A stretch of DNA of 64,000 nt from Fulvimonas soli (lineage in GTDB: Bacteria; Pseudomonadota; Gammaproteobacteria; Xanthomonadales; Rhodanobacteraceae). The stretch is from contig NZ_QGHC01000009.1 in NCBI RefSeq assembly GCF_003148905.1, forward strand, positions 1-64,000. Reading direction: 5' to 3'. The position numbers were made by a program, and so were the translations under genes. Positions 38,803 through 48,368 of the stretch are shown one piece after another (the first letter of the stretch is position 1; the number at the start of each line of letters is the position of its first letter). The notes below the pieces were generated by a model that worked only from the letters and a program-made list of their open reading frames with translations, ran no database searches and had not been told where the DNA came from.

Positions 38803-40311
38803 TCAGCGCGGTCCCAGCAGGCGCCTCAGGTACGCCTCCACCGGAGCGGGTTCGCGCGCGTCCGTCGCCAGCCCCAGGTAGCCGTCGGGCCGCACCACGA
38901 ACAGGCCCGTCTCCACGCCGTAGGCCGCCCTGGCGTGGCCGTGCGCGTCGTCGAGTCCCCCGTCGCCGATCACCACGCTCCGCACCGCCTCGCCGCAGCG
39001 CGCCCGCAGCGCGGCGAGCAGGGCCTCCCAGCCGGCGCCGAAGGCGAGCAGGGTCACGTGGGTGCCGCGCAGGAGATCGAACAGCCGGTACTCGCCGCGT
39101 GCGTCGCGCAAGCCGGGCGCATCCGGCGCGCGGTCGCCGGCGGCGAGCGTGCCCGGCCGCGCGCGCAGCTCGCAGGCGAGCGAGCCATGGCGGTAGCCGA
39201 TGCCCAGCTGCAGCGTTTCCTCGTCGCGGCGGACCGCGATGCCGCGCTCCTCGAACGCCTGGAAATGCAGGCGGCTGGACAGGCCGAGCAGCCATTCGGC
39301 CACCGGCAGGCGCTCCTCCCCGTAGGTGTCGAGCAGGGCGTCGTCGGCCCCGCGCAGCACCGCGGCGAGCTTCCAGCCGAGGTTGTAGGCATCCTGGATA
39401 CCGGTGTTCATGCCCAGGCCGCCGGCGGGCGAGTGCACATGCGCGGCGTCGCCGGCGAGAAACACGCGGCCGGCGCGGTAGCGGTCGACCATGCGCACGT
39501 TGGCGCGCCACAGCGACATCCAGGTGGGATCGGACAGGCGGATGTCGCGGCGGCCGCTGCGTTGCTCCAGCAGGCGCTGGCACAGCGCCAGCGAAGGCGC
39601 CTCGTCGAGCCCGGGGGCGAGCGCCGCCTGGAACTGGTACTGCGCAGTGCCCGGCAGCGGCGCCAGCGCCACGAAGCCGCCGGCGCCGCGCCAGGCGTGC
39701 CAGTGCTCGCGGTCCAGCCCGGACGCGCCGACGTCGGCGACCAGCATGCGGTGCCGCTCCAGCGTCTGGCCGTGGAAGGCGATGCCGGCGAGCCTGCGCG
39801 TGGCGCTGCGGCCGCCGTCGCAGCCGACCAGGTAGGCCGCGCGCTGCACCTCGGCGCGCCCGTCCGCATGCGCAAGGGTGGCGTCGACGGCGTCGGCATC
39901 CTGCGCGAACGCCGTCAGCGCCACGCCGTACTCGACCCGGCCGCCCAGCGCCCGCAGCCGCTCGCGCAGCGCCTGTTCCACCCGCCATTGCGGCACCAGC
40001 AGGGTCGAGCCGTAGGGCGCGTCGGGTCGGGCATGGCGGCCCGCATGGAGATCGACGTCATGGTGGCTGCCGTCGGCCTCGTAGAAGCGGACCGGCAGAT
40101 GGAAACGTCCCGCGCCGACCACCTCCGCCGCGATGCCGAGGTCGTCGAATATCTCCAGGCTGCGCGGCTGCGTGCCCTTGCCACGCGAGCCGCGGAACGG
40201 CTCCGGTGCCGCGTCGACCAGGCGGAACGGTACGCCGCGGCGTGCCAGCTCGCAGGCCAGGGTAAGGCCGGTGGGGCCGGCGCCGACGATCAGGATGGCG
40301 GGTGAGGTCAT
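38803..40311 (-). CDS. FAD-dependent aromatic monooxygenase (group A)
   Basis: A 502-residue flavoprotein hydroxylase of the phenol/rifampicin-monooxygenase type. The FAD site is VGAGPTGLTLACELARRG (GxGxxG). The dual FAD/NADPH motif is GCDGGRSATRR near residue 170. The second FAD motif is FLAGDAAHVHSPAGGLGMN near 285. The last 100 residues form a thioredoxin-like domain. The substrate is probably an aromatic or polyketide compound. Divergent from a tetR gene with three shared operator-like sites, so induction by a small aromatic ligand is likely. Confidence 0.9.
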   Translation of the reverse strand: MTSPAILIVGAGPTGLTLACELARRGVPFRLVDAAPEPFRGSRGKGTQPRSLEIFDDLGIAAEVVGAGRFHLPVRFYEADGSHHDVDLHAGRHARPDAPYGSTLLVPQWRVEQALRERLRALGGRVEYGVALTAFAQDADAVDATLAHADGRAEVQRAAYLVGCDGGRSATRRLAGIAFHGQTLERHRMLVADVGASGLDREHWHAWRGAGGFVALAPLPGTAQYQFQAALAPGLDEAPSLALCQRLLEQRSGRRDIRLSDPTWMSLWRANVRMVDRYRAGRVFLAGDAAHVHSPAGGLGMNTGIQDAYNLGWKLAAVLRGADDALLDTYGEERLPVAEWLLGLSSRLHFQAFEERGIAVRRDEETLQLGIGYRHGSLACELRARPGTLAAGDRAPDAPGLRDARGEYRLFDLLRGTHVTLLAFGAGWEALLAALRARCGEAVRSVVIGDGGLDDAHGHARAAYGVETGLFVVRPDGYLGLATDAREPAPVEAYLRRLLGPR

Positions 40312-40325
40312 CGCGGAGCTCCAAT

Positions 40326-40380
40326 CTAACGTTGTTAGTCTCTAGAATCTAACATCATTAAATTGACCTAACAACATTAG
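40326..40380. promoter_or_regulatory. Three TetR operator-like sites
   Basis: Three 13-base imperfect palindromes lie in the 79-bp gap between the monooxygenase and tetR genes: CTAACGTTGTTAG (40326-40338), CTAACATCATTAA (40349-40361) and CTAACAACATTAG (40368-40380). The first and the reverse complement of the third differ at one base. This AT-rich island stands out from very GC-rich surroundings. Confidence 0.75.
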
Positions 40381-40390
40381 GTGCCGGCCC

Positions 40391-41032
40391 ATGAAGGTAG
40401 CGCGCGAACCGGCGGTGGAAGCCGGCCTGCGGTTGTTGAACGAGCTCGGGCTGGAGGGTCTTACCCTGCGCGGCATCGCCGCGGCGCTGGGGGTGAAGGC
40501 GCCCAGCCTGTACTGGCATTTCAAAAGCAAGCAGGACCTGGTCGACGCGATGGCCACGCGGGTGCTGGCCGGCGTGGCGGACGAGCTGGCGGACGAGCGC
40601 GCGTCCTCCTGGCAGGACCACTGCCTGCGCTTCGGCGCCGCGCTGCGCGGCGCGCTGCTGCGCTACCGCGACGGCGCGCGCATGGTCGGCGGCTCGCACC
40701 TGGGCGACACCCGCCTGTACGAGCCGATGGAGCGGATCCTGCAGGTCTTCCGCGACGCCGGCATCGCGCCGGCCGAGGCGGCGCTGTGCCTGGGAACGCT
40801 CTACAGCTACGTGATCGGCTTCGTGCTGGAGGAGCAGGCGGTGGTCGCGCCCACCGGCGAGCGCGACCCGCGCTACGCGCCGGAAGTGCGCGCGGCGCGC
40901 ATGGACCCGGCGCGCTTCCCGCTGTCGCGCAGCATCGGCGCCGTGCTGTTCGACGGCTACGACGCGCGCTTCGGGCAGGGCCTGCGGATGATCGTCGACG
41001 GCTTCGCCGCGCGAACGGCCGCTCCGGCATAG
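40391..41032 (+). CDS. TetR-family repressor
   Basis: A 213-residue TetR-type regulator. The helix-turn-helix covers about residues 22-47 (LTLRGIAAALGVKAPSLYWHF), very like TetR itself, including the LYWHFKSK end. The C-terminal ligand/dimer domain is of TetR_C type. It probably represses itself and the divergent monooxygenase through the three sites in between. The start at 40391 immediately follows the last operator. Confidence 0.9.
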   Translation: MKVAREPAVEAGLRLLNELGLEGLTLRGIAAALGVKAPSLYWHFKSKQDLVDAMATRVLAGVADELADERASSWQDHCLRFGAALRGALLRYRDGARMVGGSHLGDTRLYEPMERILQVFRDAGIAPAEAALCLGTLYSYVIGFVLEEQAVVAPTGERDPRYAPEVRAARMDPARFPLSRSIGAVLFDGYDARFGQGLRMIVDGFAARTAAPA

Positions 41033-41072
41033 GGCGACCGGAACCGGCTGCGGAAGCGGCGGCCATATCCGC

Positions 41073-41078
41073 TAAAAT
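41073..41078 (+). promoter_or_regulatory. Candidate -10 element for gltX
   Basis: TAAAAT, 36 bases before the gltX start in an otherwise GC-rich intergenic stretch. No convincing -35 is seen. Confidence 0.35.
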
Positions 41079-41113
41079 CCCCGCTTTAGCCTTGCGCCGC
41101 CGCCGACATCACG

Positions 41114-42514
41114 ATGACCGTACGCACCCGCTTCGCCCCCAGCCCCACCGGCTTCCTGCACATCGGTGGCGCGCGCACCGCGCTGTACTGCTGGCTGGAG
41201 GCGCGCCGCCGCGGCGGCCAGTTCGTGCTGCGCATCGAGGACACCGACCGCGAGCGGTCCACCGACGAGGCGGTCCAGGCCATCCTCGACGCGATGCACT
41301 GGCTCGGGCTGGACGCCGACGAGGGCCCGATCTACCAGACCCGGCGCCTGCAGCGCTACCGGCAGGTGGCCGAGGACCTGGTGAAGGCGGGCAAGGCCTA
41401 CTACGCCTACGAGACCAAGGAGGAGGTCGAGGCGATGCGCGAGGCCGCGATGGCGAGGGGCGAGAAGCCCCGCTACAACGGCTGGTACCGCGACCGCAAC
41501 GAGCCCTACCGCGACGATCCGAACCGGGTGATCCGCTTCAAGAATCCGCTGCAGGGCTCGGTGGTGTTCCAGGACAAGGTGAAGGGTCGCGTGGAATGGT
41601 CCAACGCCGAGCTGGACGACCTGGTGATCTTCCGCTCCGACGGCTGGCCCACCTACAACTTCGCGGTGGTGGTGGACGACATCGACATGGGCATCACCGA
41701 GGTGATCCGCGGCGACGACCACGTCAACAACACGCCGCGCCAGATCAACATCTACCACGCGCTCGGCGCGAAGGTGCCGGAGTTCGCGCACCTGCCGATG
41801 ATCCTGGACAAGGAGGGCAGGAAGCTCTCCAAGCGCACCAACTCGGTGAGCGTGATGGAGTACCGCGAGGCCGGCTACCTGCCGCACGCGATCCTCAACT
41901 ACCTGGTGCGGCTGGGCTGGTCGCACGGCGACCAGGAGATCTTCTCGCGCGAGGAGATGATCCGCCTGTTCGACGTCGCCGACGTCAACAAGGCCGCCTC
42001 GCGCTTCGACACCGAGAAGCTCAACTGGCTCAACCAGCACTACCTGAAGGCCGACGACCCGGAGGCGCTGGCGCCGGAGTTCGCGTGGCACCTGGCGCGC
42101 GCCGGCATCGACGCCTCGAAGGGGCCGAGGCCCGCCGACGTGATCGTGGCGCTGCGCGACCGCGTGCACACGCTCAAGGAGATGGCCGAGCGCGCGAAGG
42201 TCTGGTACGCCCCCATCGCCGAGTGGGACGACAAGGCGGTGGCCAGGCACCTCCAGAACGACAGCGCGCCGGCCGTGCTGGGCGAGGCGAAGGCGCTGCT
42301 GGCCGGCTGCGCGTGGACGCCGGAGGCGATCCAGCAGGCGGTGGAGCAGGTCGCCGCGAAGCTGGACCTGGGCATGGGCAGGATCGCCCAGCCGCTGCGC
42401 GTGGCGATGACCGGCACCCAGGTGTCGCCCTCGATCGACCACACCATCTACCTGGCCGGGCGCGACGAGGCGCTGCGGCGCATCGACGAGGCGCTCGCCC
42501 GCGCGCAGGGCTGA
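41114..42514 (+). CDS. gltX: Glutamyl-tRNA synthetase
   Basis: A 466-residue class I synthetase. The HIGH-type motif is HIGG (16-19) within [17 protein letters not shown]. The KMSKS-type loop is KLSKR near residue 240, and the [14 protein letters not shown]-like segment marks the active site. The C-terminal anticodon-binding domain spans about 330-466. The zinc-binding CxCx(n)C module of some GluRS is not evident, so this looks like the zinc-free subtype. Starts a four-gene plus-strand run including zur. Confidence 0.96.
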   Translation: MTVRTRFAPSPTGFLHIGGARTALYCWLEARRRGGQFVLRIEDTDRERSTDEAVQAILDAMHWLGLDADEGPIYQTRRLQRYRQVAEDLVKAGKAYYAYETKEEVEAMREAAMARGEKPRYNGWYRDRNEPYRDDPNRVIRFKNPLQGSVVFQDKVKGRVEWSNAELDDLVIFRSDGWPTYNFAVVVDDIDMGITEVIRGDDHVNNTPRQINIYHALGAKVPEFAHLPMILDKEGRKLSKRTNSVSVMEYREAGYLPHAILNYLVRLGWSHGDQEIFSREEMIRLFDVADVNKAASRFDTEKLNWLNQHYLKADDPEALAPEFAWHLARAGIDASKGPRPADVIVALRDRVHTLKEMAERAKVWYAPIAEWDDKAVARHLQNDSAPAVLGEAKALLAGCAWTPEAIQQAVEQVAAKLDLGMGRIAQPLRVAMTGTQVSPSIDHTIYLAGRDEALRRIDEALARAQG

Positions 42515-42535
42515 GCGCCGGCAGGCGCCGCCGGG

Positions 42536-42832
42536 ATGGACGAACTGCTCGCCAAGGCCATGCAGGGCGTCGATCCCGACGCGCCGGGCGCGTTCTGGCA
42601 GGTGTTCCTCAACCTGATGCGGCTGGTGCCGTGGGCGGCACTGTTCTGGTGGAGCCTGCTGTTCGTCGCGGTGGGCGCGCTGCTCGGCTGGTGGCGCGGG
42701 CGGCTGGCCGAAGGCGTGGCCTGGGCGGTGGTGCTGGGGCCGATCGGCTGGATCGTGGTGCTGGCGCGCCCGCGCGTCGCGCGGCCGCCACCGCTGCCGC
42801 CGCGGGCGGGCCGCCACGGCGGGGGTGTATGA
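42536..42832 (+). CDS. Small inner-membrane protein
   Basis: A 98-residue protein with two predicted transmembrane helices (LVPWAALFWWSLLFVAVGALLG read as one, then VAWAVVLGPIGWIVVLA) joined by a short basic loop, and a Pro/Arg tail. No family is recognised. The frame starts 22 bases after gltX and ends in an ATGA overlap with zur, which supports translation. Confidence 0.7.
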   Translation: MDELLAKAMQGVDPDAPGAFWQVFLNLMRLVPWAALFWWSLLFVAVGALLGWWRGRLAEGVAWAVVLGPIGWIVVLARPRVARPPPLPPRAGRHGGGV

Positions 42833-43335
42833 TGGCGGCCGAGGTGAATCCGTTGACCGCACCGTCGTCCGCCAAGCCGCATTTCCACCACCACCACGAT
42901 GACCCGCAGGGCTTCATCGCGGCGGTCGAGCACGCCAGCGAGGAGCGCGGCCTGCGCCTGACGCCGCTGCGCAAGGAAGTGCTGGAACTGGTCGCCGCCG
43001 CCGGCCGGCCGGTGAAGGCCTACGACCTGCTCGACCAGCTGCGCGACCGCCACGGCAGCGCGGCGCCGCCCACGGTGTACCGCGCGCTCGACTTCCTGCT
43101 CGAGCACGGCTTCATCCACAAGCTCGAATCCATCAACGCCTACGTCTCCTGCCACCATCCGGCCGAGGCGCACCAGGTGCCGTTCCTGATCTGCGACAGC
43201 TGCTCCAGCGCGCAGGAGGTCTGCGACGAGCGCGTCGCGCAGCTGATCGAGGCCCAGGCCAAGGCGTTCGGCTTCCGCCCGCAGGCGCAGACGCTGGAAG
43301 TGCACGGCATCTGCAAGCAGTGCCGCAAGGCGTGA
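42829..43335 (+). CDS. zur: Zinc uptake regulator Zur (Fur family)
   Basis: A 168-residue Fur-family repressor. The winged helix spans about 35-100 (RLTPLRKEVLELV ... PTVYRALDFLLEHG). The structural zinc site is formed by C122/C125 and C162/C165, as in Fur/Zur. C108 and His109-110 could form the regulatory site. An unusual N-terminal His stretch (HFHHHHDD, residues 18-25) fits zinc sensing. Zur is chosen over Fur for the ICDSCSSAQEV dimer region and the zinc-linked neighbours. The start overlaps the upstream stop by 4 bp. Confidence 0.85.
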   Translation: MMAAEVNPLTAPSSAKPHFHHHHDDPQGFIAAVEHASEERGLRLTPLRKEVLELVAAAGRPVKAYDLLDQLRDRHGSAAPPTVYRALDFLLEHGFIHKLESINAYVSCHHPAEAHQVPFLICDSCSSAQEVCDERVAQLIEAQAKAFGFRPQAQTLEVHGICKQCRKA

Positions 43336-43348
43336 CGCCGTAGCGCGG

Positions 43349-43505
43349 GATCGCGGCCGGAGGCCGCTCCCCAAGGCTTGCGGAAACCCTGTGGCAGCGG
43401 CCTCCGGCCGCGACAAGGCTTCTCCGGCCCAGCCTTGCCGAGACTGCAACATCGCCCGCCACGAATCGAAGGTGCGGGGCGCGCCACTCCAGTGGCGCGC
43501 CCCGC
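43349..43505. repeat. Composite repeat: REPIN family 1 copy c plus long hairpin
   Basis: Inverted GTGGGAGC-type arms at 43349-43371 and 43391-43413 are followed, after a 57-base spacer, by a perfect 15-bp hairpin with a two-base loop (GCGGGGCGCGCCACT at 43474-43488, inverted at 43491-43505). A shortened version of the same series occurs at 49991-50098. It lies in the 395-bp gap between zur and the MerC-like gene. The remainder (43506-43670) holds nothing recognisable. Confidence 0.7.
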
Positions 43506-43670
43506 GTTCCGGTGGTTGGCGGGGAGGAAGCATGCCGCACCGGAAACCGTGCGCCCGGGACCGCGGACCGATCCGGGCAGGGCGCTCCGCGCCCGTCCCT
43601 TGGACTGAACGGCCATTCCCATGCCGCGTTGACGGGGGCGGCCCCTTGCCATGGGATGGCATCGCCATTA

Positions 43671-43685
43671 TGTTATAATGTATCA
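43671..43685. promoter_or_regulatory. Candidate Zur box overlapping a -10 element
   Basis: TGTTATAATGTATCA matches the palindromic Zur consensus TGTTATANTATAACA at 12 of 14 defined positions. It contains TATAAT (43674-43679), which could be the -10 of the MerC/CDF genes starting at 43731. A bound Zur would block that promoter. Confidence 0.6.
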
Positions 43686-43730
43686 AAGCGACGGGGCGCA
43701 AGCGCCGCCGCAGAAACCCAAGGCACACCG

Positions 43731-44159
43731 ATGGCCGACGGACCCACCGACAACCCGCGCAGCTGGGGCATCGCCGACCGCATCGGCGCGACGGCCTCGT
43801 TCCTGTGCGCGATCCACTGCGCGGCGCTGCCGTTCGTGCTCGCGCTGCTGCCGCTGGTGGGGCTGGAGTTCCTGGCCGACCACCGCTTCGAGCGCGGCTT
43901 CGTGGTGTTCGCCTGCGCGCTCGCGCTGCTCAGCCTGGGCAACGGCTACCGCCGCCACCACCGGCCGCTGGCGCTGATGCTGGCGCTGCCGGGGCTGGCG
44001 CTGCTGCTGCTCGGCGTCACCGTGGCGGAGGACTACTCGATCGGCCTGCACAGCGTGCTGGTGACCTGCGGCGGCCTGCTGGTGGCCGGCGCGCACTTCG
44101 TCAACCTGCGCACCGACCGCGCCCATGCCCATGTCCACGGCCCGCACTGCGCGCATTGA
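43731..44159 (+). CDS. MerC-domain membrane protein
   Basis: A 142-residue protein with four predicted helices. The MerC metal-binding pair is C26 and C30 in FLCAIHCAALPF on helix 1, and the C-terminus is His-rich (HAHVHGPHCAH). MerC proteins are known from mercury uptake, but chromosomal homologues near zur are more likely zinc-related. That role is inferred from the candidate Zur box upstream and the CDF gene 61 bp downstream. Confidence 0.85.
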   Translation: MADGPTDNPRSWGIADRIGATASFLCAIHCAALPFVLALLPLVGLEFLADHRFERGFVVFACALALLSLGNGYRRHHRPLALMLALPGLALLLLGVTVAEDYSIGLHSVLVTCGGLLVAGAHFVNLRTDRAHAHVHGPHCAH

Positions 44160-44220
44160 CGCCGCGCGCGGAGGCGGCCGTGATTGTGTAACGGCTTGCG
44201 CGCTGCCTAGCATCCGGGCG

Positions 44221-45162
44221 ATGGCCGGGCATCACCACCACCACGACGGGCACGCGCATGCGCACGCGGCGGCCGGCAGCCGCGGCAAGCTGCTGTGGGC
44301 GCTGCTGCTGACCACCGCGATGATGGGCGTGGAGGTGGCCGGCAGCCTGTGGTCGGGCTCGCTGGCGCTGCTGGCCGACGCCGGCCACATGCTGGTCGAC
44401 ACGCTGGCGCTGCTGCTGGCGGTGATCGGCGCCTGGCTCGCCACCAAGCCGGCCGACGCGCGGCGCAGCTACGGCTACGGCCGGCTGGAGGTGCTGGCCG
44501 GCTTCGTCAACGCGCTCACCCAGTTCGTGCTGGTCGGCTTCATCGCCTGGGAGGCGGTGCAGCGGCTGCTGCACCTGGAGCAGGTGCGCATCCTGTCCGA
44601 GGTGATGCTGGCGGTCGCGGTGGCGGGCCTGCTGGTCAACCTGCTGGTGCTGCGCGTGCTGCACGGCCACGACCACGACGACGTCAACGTCGGCGCCGCC
44701 ACGCTGCACGTGCTGGGCGACCTGCTCGGCTCGGTGGCCGCGGTGCTGGCGGCGCTGGCGATCCGCTGGCTCGGCTGGACCTGGGCCGACCCGGCGCTGT
44801 CGCTGCTGGTCTCGCTGCTGATCCTGGCCAGTGCGTGGCGGCTGCTGCGGCGCTCCTCGCACATCCTGCTGGAAGGCGTGCCCGAGGGCCTGGACACCGC
44901 CGAGCTGGAAGCGGCGCTGCGCCGCGCGGACGCCTCCATCCGCGACATCCACCACCTGCACGTGTGGCAGCTCGCCTCGGGCGCGCGCATGGCCACCCTG
45001 CACGCGCGGCTGCACGACGACCGCGCCGCCGCCACGGCGCTGGCGGCGATCCACGGCATGCTGCGCGAGCGCTTCGGCATCCTCCACGCCACGGTGCAGA
45101 TCGACCCGGTCGCCTGCCCGGACGAGGCCGCGCACGACTGCGCCGGGCACGCGCACCGCTGA
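44221..45162 (+). CDS. Cation diffusion facilitator, ZitB-like zinc exporter
   Basis: A 313-residue CDF transporter exporting Zn2+ (possibly Co/Cd) in exchange for protons. It has a His-rich N-terminus (HHHHHDGHAHAH), six helices, and metal-site residues in LADAGHMLVD (D53, H56, D60) and in HVLGDLLGS on helix 5. A cytoplasmic domain contains DIHHLHVWQL. The spacing suggests co-transcription with the MerC-like gene. If Zur truly represses this unit, an exporter would be unusual as target; regulation may be indirect. Confidence 0.9.
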   Translation: MAGHHHHHDGHAHAHAAAGSRGKLLWALLLTTAMMGVEVAGSLWSGSLALLADAGHMLVDTLALLLAVIGAWLATKPADARRSYGYGRLEVLAGFVNALTQFVLVGFIAWEAVQRLLHLEQVRILSEVMLAVAVAGLLVNLLVLRVLHGHDHDDVNVGAATLHVLGDLLGSVAAVLAALAIRWLGWTWADPALSLLVSLLILASAWRLLRRSSHILLEGVPEGLDTAELEAALRRADASIRDIHHLHVWQLASGARMATLHARLHDDRAAATALAAIHGMLRERFGILHATVQIDPVACPDEAAHDCAGHAHR

Positions 45163-45233
45163 CTCTTGCGCTTTGGCGCTTCGCTGCTACGATGACAGGC
45201 CGTTCAACGCATTGTGAATCAAGGAGTTCCCCC

Positions 45234-45395
45234 ATGGGTAAGGGCGATCGCAAGACCCGTCGCGGCAAGACCTACCGCGGCAGCTACGGCAACACCCGCG
45301 CGCACGCCGCGCAGCCCGCCGTGGCCGGCGGCAAGCCCACCGTGACCAAGCCGGCCGCCGCCAAGAAGGCCGCGCCGAAGAAGAAGTCGGCCTGA
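45234..45395 (+). CDS. 30S ribosomal protein THX
   Basis: A 53-residue, strongly basic protein. It begins GKGDRKTRRGKTYRGSYGNTR, which read in pieces is the THX signature, and ends in a Lys/Ala-rich tail. THX sits at the top of the 30S head and stabilises rRNA packing. AAGGAG at 45221-45226 is an excellent ribosome site. It is followed by a near-ideal terminator, so it is an independent unit. Confidence 0.88.
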   Translation: MGKGDRKTRRGKTYRGSYGNTRAHAAQPAVAGGKPTVTKPAAAKKAAPKKKSA

Positions 45396-45415
45396 GCCGG
45401 CCTCGGCTTCACCGG

Positions 45416-45442
45416 AAAAACCCCGCTTCGGCGGGGTTTTTT
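45416..45442 (+). terminator. Strong intrinsic terminator after THX gene
   Basis: An 11-bp perfect stem AAAAACCCCGC/GCGGGGTTTTT with a TTCG tetraloop (45427-45430) and a terminal T6 run. The upstream A-run makes it potentially bidirectional, also serving the convergent hutI operon. Confidence 0.93.
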
Positions 45443-45574
45443 GTTTTCCGGGGCGTGCGGCGCCGGCCCGCCGTGCCCCACCCGGATGGCAGCGCAGCGA
45501 GTCATCCAGCCGGGTGCTTCATGCGATGCACGCAAAACCTGCTGCGGAGTGCTGCGCACGACACCATTTCACTG

Positions 45575-45595
45575 GATTCCGGCTTTCGCCGGAAT
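45575..45595. repeat. CATTCCCGC-type repeat, single copy b
   Basis: GGATTCCGGCTTTCGCCGG followed by AATGACGG forms an 8-bp stem. It is a lone, slightly diverged arm of the element seen as inverted pairs at 22321 and 60201. It lies between THX and hutI. Confidence 0.65.
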
Positions 45596-45678
45596 GACGG
45601 TGGACGTGGGGCGAGGACGGGGCGGCGGTGCCCGGCGTTCGGGATCGTCCCGGCAGCGCTGGCGCCTGCCGGAACGAC

Positions 45679-46902
45679 CTAGCCGACCGGCTTGCCGGCG
45701 ACGTAGCTGCGACGCAGCAGGCCGCCGCCGATCCAGTAGCACAGCTCGGCCGGATGCCGCGCGTTCCACACCGCGAGGTCGGCGCGCCGGCCCGCGGCGA
45801 GCGTGCCGCGGTCGTCCAGCCCCAGCGCCCTGGCGGCGTTGGCGGTGACGCCGCGCAGCGCCTCCTCGGGCGTCAGCCGGAACAGCGTGCAGGCCATGTT
45901 GGCGGCCAGCCGCAGCGAGAGCAGCGGCGAGGTGCCGGGATTGCAGTCGGTGGCGACGGCGATGGGCACGCCGTGCGCGCGCAGCGCGTCCACCGGCGGC
46001 AACCGGGTCTCGCGCAGGGCGTAGAACGCGCCGGGCAGCAGCACGGCCACGGTGCCGGCGCGCGCCATCGCGGCGGCGCCGGGCTCGCTCAGGTGTTCGA
46101 GGTGGTCGGCGGAGAGCCCGCCGAACTCGGCCACCAGCGCGGCGCCGTCCAGGTCGGAGAGCTGCTCGGCGTGCAGCTTCACCGGCAGGCCCAGCCCGCG
46201 CGCGCGCTCGAACAGCCGCCGCGTCTCGGCGCGGGTGAAGCCGATGCCTTCGCAGAAGGCGTCCACCGCGTCCACCAGCCCCTCGGCGGCGAGCGCGGGC
46301 AGCATCCCGTCGCAGACCAGGGTCACGTAGTCGTCGCGGCGGTCCCTGTATTCCGGCGGCAGCGCGTGCAGGCCGAGGAAGCTGGTGCGCACCTCGAGGC
46401 CGAGCTCCGCGCCGAGCCGCCGCGCCACGCGCAGCATGCGCCGCTCGGTTTCCGGCTCCAGGCCGTAGCCGGACTTGATCTCCAGCGTGGCCACGCCGTC
46501 GGCGCGCAGCGCGCGGGCGCGCGGCAGCGCCTGCGCGAACAGCGCCTCCTCGTCGGCTTCGCGGGTGGCGCGCACGGTGGAGACGATGCCGCCGCCGGCG
46601 CGCGCGATTTCCTCGTAGCCGGCGCCGTTGAGGCGCAGCTCGAACTCGTGCGCGCGGTCGCCGCCGAACACCAGGTGGGTGTGGCAGTCGACCAGGGCGG
46701 GCGTGAGCAGCGCGCCGTCCAGCCGCTCGACCCGCGCCGCGAGCTCCGTCGGCGCGCCGGGCAGCGCGTCGGCGGCGCCGGTCCAGGCGATGCGCCCGTC
46801 CTTCACGGCGAGCGCGCCGCGCTCGACCAGCCCGTAGGGCCGCGGGCCCTCGAAGGTGGCGAGGGCGGCGTCGAGCAGCAGCAGGTCCCAGGGCGGCGTC
46901 AT
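45679..46902 (-). CDS. hutI: Imidazolonepropionase
   Basis: A 407-residue metal-dependent amidohydrolase, third step of histidine degradation. Metal and substrate residues lie in [12 protein letters not shown], the [11 protein letters not shown] segment, DHLEHLS and [10 protein letters not shown]. Length and motif order are normal. Its start overlaps the CLC-channel stop by 4 bp and it ends the three-gene minus operon. hutF is 3.2 kb away on the other strand; hutH, hutU and hutG are not in the window. Confidence 0.94.
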   Translation of the reverse strand: MTPPWDLLLLDAALATFEGPRPYGLVERGALAVKDGRIAWTGAADALPGAPTELAARVERLDGALLTPALVDCHTHLVFGGDRAHEFELRLNGAGYEEIARAGGGIVSTVRATREADEEALFAQALPRARALRADGVATLEIKSGYGLEPETERRMLRVARRLGAELGLEVRTSFLGLHALPPEYRDRRDDYVTLVCDGMLPALAAEGLVDAVDAFCEGIGFTRAETRRLFERARGLGLPVKLHAEQLSDLDGAALVAEFGGLSADHLEHLSEPGAAAMARAGTVAVLLPGAFYALRETRLPPVDALRAHGVPIAVATDCNPGTSPLLSLRLAANMACTLFRLTPEEALRGVTANAARALGLDDRGTLAAGRRADLAVWNARHPAELCYWIGGGLLRRSYVAGKPVG

Positions 46903-48368
46903 CGCGGCGGCTCCGGCGCGCCGTCCACGCGCGGCGTGGCGGGGTCCTCCACCATCGGCGCGGGCGCTTCCTGCGCGTGCTCGCGCGCCTCGCGCAGCGC
47001 CAGCTCGTGGCGGTAGCCCTCGACCAGGCGGTCGGCCAGCGCGTGGTACACCGGCTTGCGGCAGAGCAGGGTGGACACCGCGCGCGCCAGCAGGCAGGTG
47101 GCCATGATCGGCAGCACCATCTGCTGGTTGGCGGTCAGCTCCATCGAGATCACGGTGGCGGTGAGCGGCGCCTGCGTCACGCCGGAGAGGTAGGCCGCCA
47201 TCGCCAGCAGCACCACCGCGGAATGGTCGGTGCCCGGCAGCAGCGCGCCGATGTTGGCGCCCAGCCCCGCGCCCACCGCCAGCGCGGGCGAGAAGATGCC
47301 GCCGGGGATGCCGGCCCAGTAGGAGGCGATGTTGCCGAGGAACTTCAGCGCGCCGAAGGCCTGCACCGTGTCGCTGTGGCCGGCCAGGATCTCCTTCGCC
47401 TGCTCGTAGCCGGTGCCGTAGAGCCCGGTGCGGGTGAGCTGGCTGAGCAGCACCAGCGCCAGCCCGCAGGCGGCGGCGAACAGCACCGGCTGGCGCGCGC
47501 GCAGGCGGCCGACCACGCCGCGCAGGCCGCGGTCGTGCGGCAGGATCAGCCGCGCGAACAGCCCGCCGGCCAGCCCGCAGACGATGCCGGTGGCGAGCAC
47601 CGCCAGCCATGCCCGCCCGAGCGGCAGCGAGATGTCGAAGCGGCCGAAGTAGGCGTAGTTGCCCAGGATGCCCAGCGAGACCACGCCGGCGATGATCACC
47701 GCGGTGAGCAGGATGCCGCTCATGCGGTGCTCGAAGGCGCCGCTCATCTCCTCGATGGCGAACACCACGCCGGCCAGCGGCGTGTTGAACGCCGCCGCCA
47801 GGCCCGCCGCCGCGCCGGCCAGGATGAAGCGCCCGGCGGCCACCGTGTCGGCGAAGCCGAAGCGCCGGCCCAGCGTGTAGAGCAGCCCGGCGCCCACGTG
47901 CACGGTGGGGCCCTCGCGGCCCACCGAGGCGCCGCCGAGCAGCGCGGCGAGGGTCAGCGCCATCTTGCCGACCGCCACGCGCAGCGACAGCAGGCTGCGG
48001 CGGAAGCCCTCGTCCTCCACCTCCAGCGCCGCCATCGCCTGCGGGATGCCCGAGCCGCGGGTGGCCTTGAGCGCGCCCTGGGTCAGCCAGCTGAGCAGGG
48101 CGAAGGCCGCCGGCGTGACCAGGAACGGCCAGTAGCGGTTGTGCCGGACCACCGACTGGAACACGCCGAACAGCCAGTCGGCCGCGGTCGCCATGCCGAT
48201 CGCGGCCAGGCCCACCACCACCGCGCCGGACCAGAACAGCACGCGCCGGCGCCACTGCACCGGCGAGAACAGCCCCGACTCGCCCAGCCGCTGCAGCTGG
48301 CGCAGGTAGCCGCTGGCGGGCGGCGGCCCGCGCCGCGCGTCGTCGTCCTTGCCGCCGGGCGCGCTCAT
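46899..48368 (-). CDS. CLC-family chloride channel/transporter
   Basis: A 489-residue membrane protein with the CLC core. GSGIP (105-109), GREGP (150-154, gating glutamate E152) and the [12 protein letters not shown] selectivity segment near 343 are present, and a Glu pair at 205-206 occupies the position of the proton glutamate. It could therefore be an H+/Cl- antiporter. The N- and C-termini are charged and cytoplasmic; no CBS domains. It overlaps both neighbours by 4 bp, an unexpected place for a chloride transporter in a histidine-degradation operon. Confidence 0.9.
   Translation of the reverse strand: MSAPGGKDDDARRGPPPASGYLRQLQRLGESGLFSPVQWRRRVLFWSGAVVVGLAAIGMATAADWLFGVFQSVVRHNRYWPFLVTPAAFALLSWLTQGALKATRGSGIPQAMAALEVEDEGFRRSLLSLRVAVGKMALTLAALLGGASVGREGPTVHVGAGLLYTLGRRFGFADTVAAGRFILAGAAAGLAAAFNTPLAGVVFAIEEMSGAFEHRMSGILLTAVIIAGVVSLGILGNYAYFGRFDISLPLGRAWLAVLATGIVCGLAGGLFARLILPHDRGLRGVVGRLRARQPVLFAAACGLALVLLSQLTRTGLYGTGYEQAKEILAGHSDTVQAFGALKFLGNIASYWAGIPGGIFSPALAVGAGLGANIGALLPGTDHSAVVLLAMAAYLSGVTQAPLTATVISMELTANQQMVLPIMATCLLARAVSTLLCRKPVYHALADRLVEGYRHELALREAREHAQEAPAPMVEDPATPRVDGAPEPPR

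Noticed and set aside
43671-43685. Reading TGTTATAATGTATCA only as a promoter
   Set aside because: TATAAT is present but no -35 is visible. The palindromic symmetry and the adjacent zur gene make a regulator site at least as likely, so it was recorded as a combined element.
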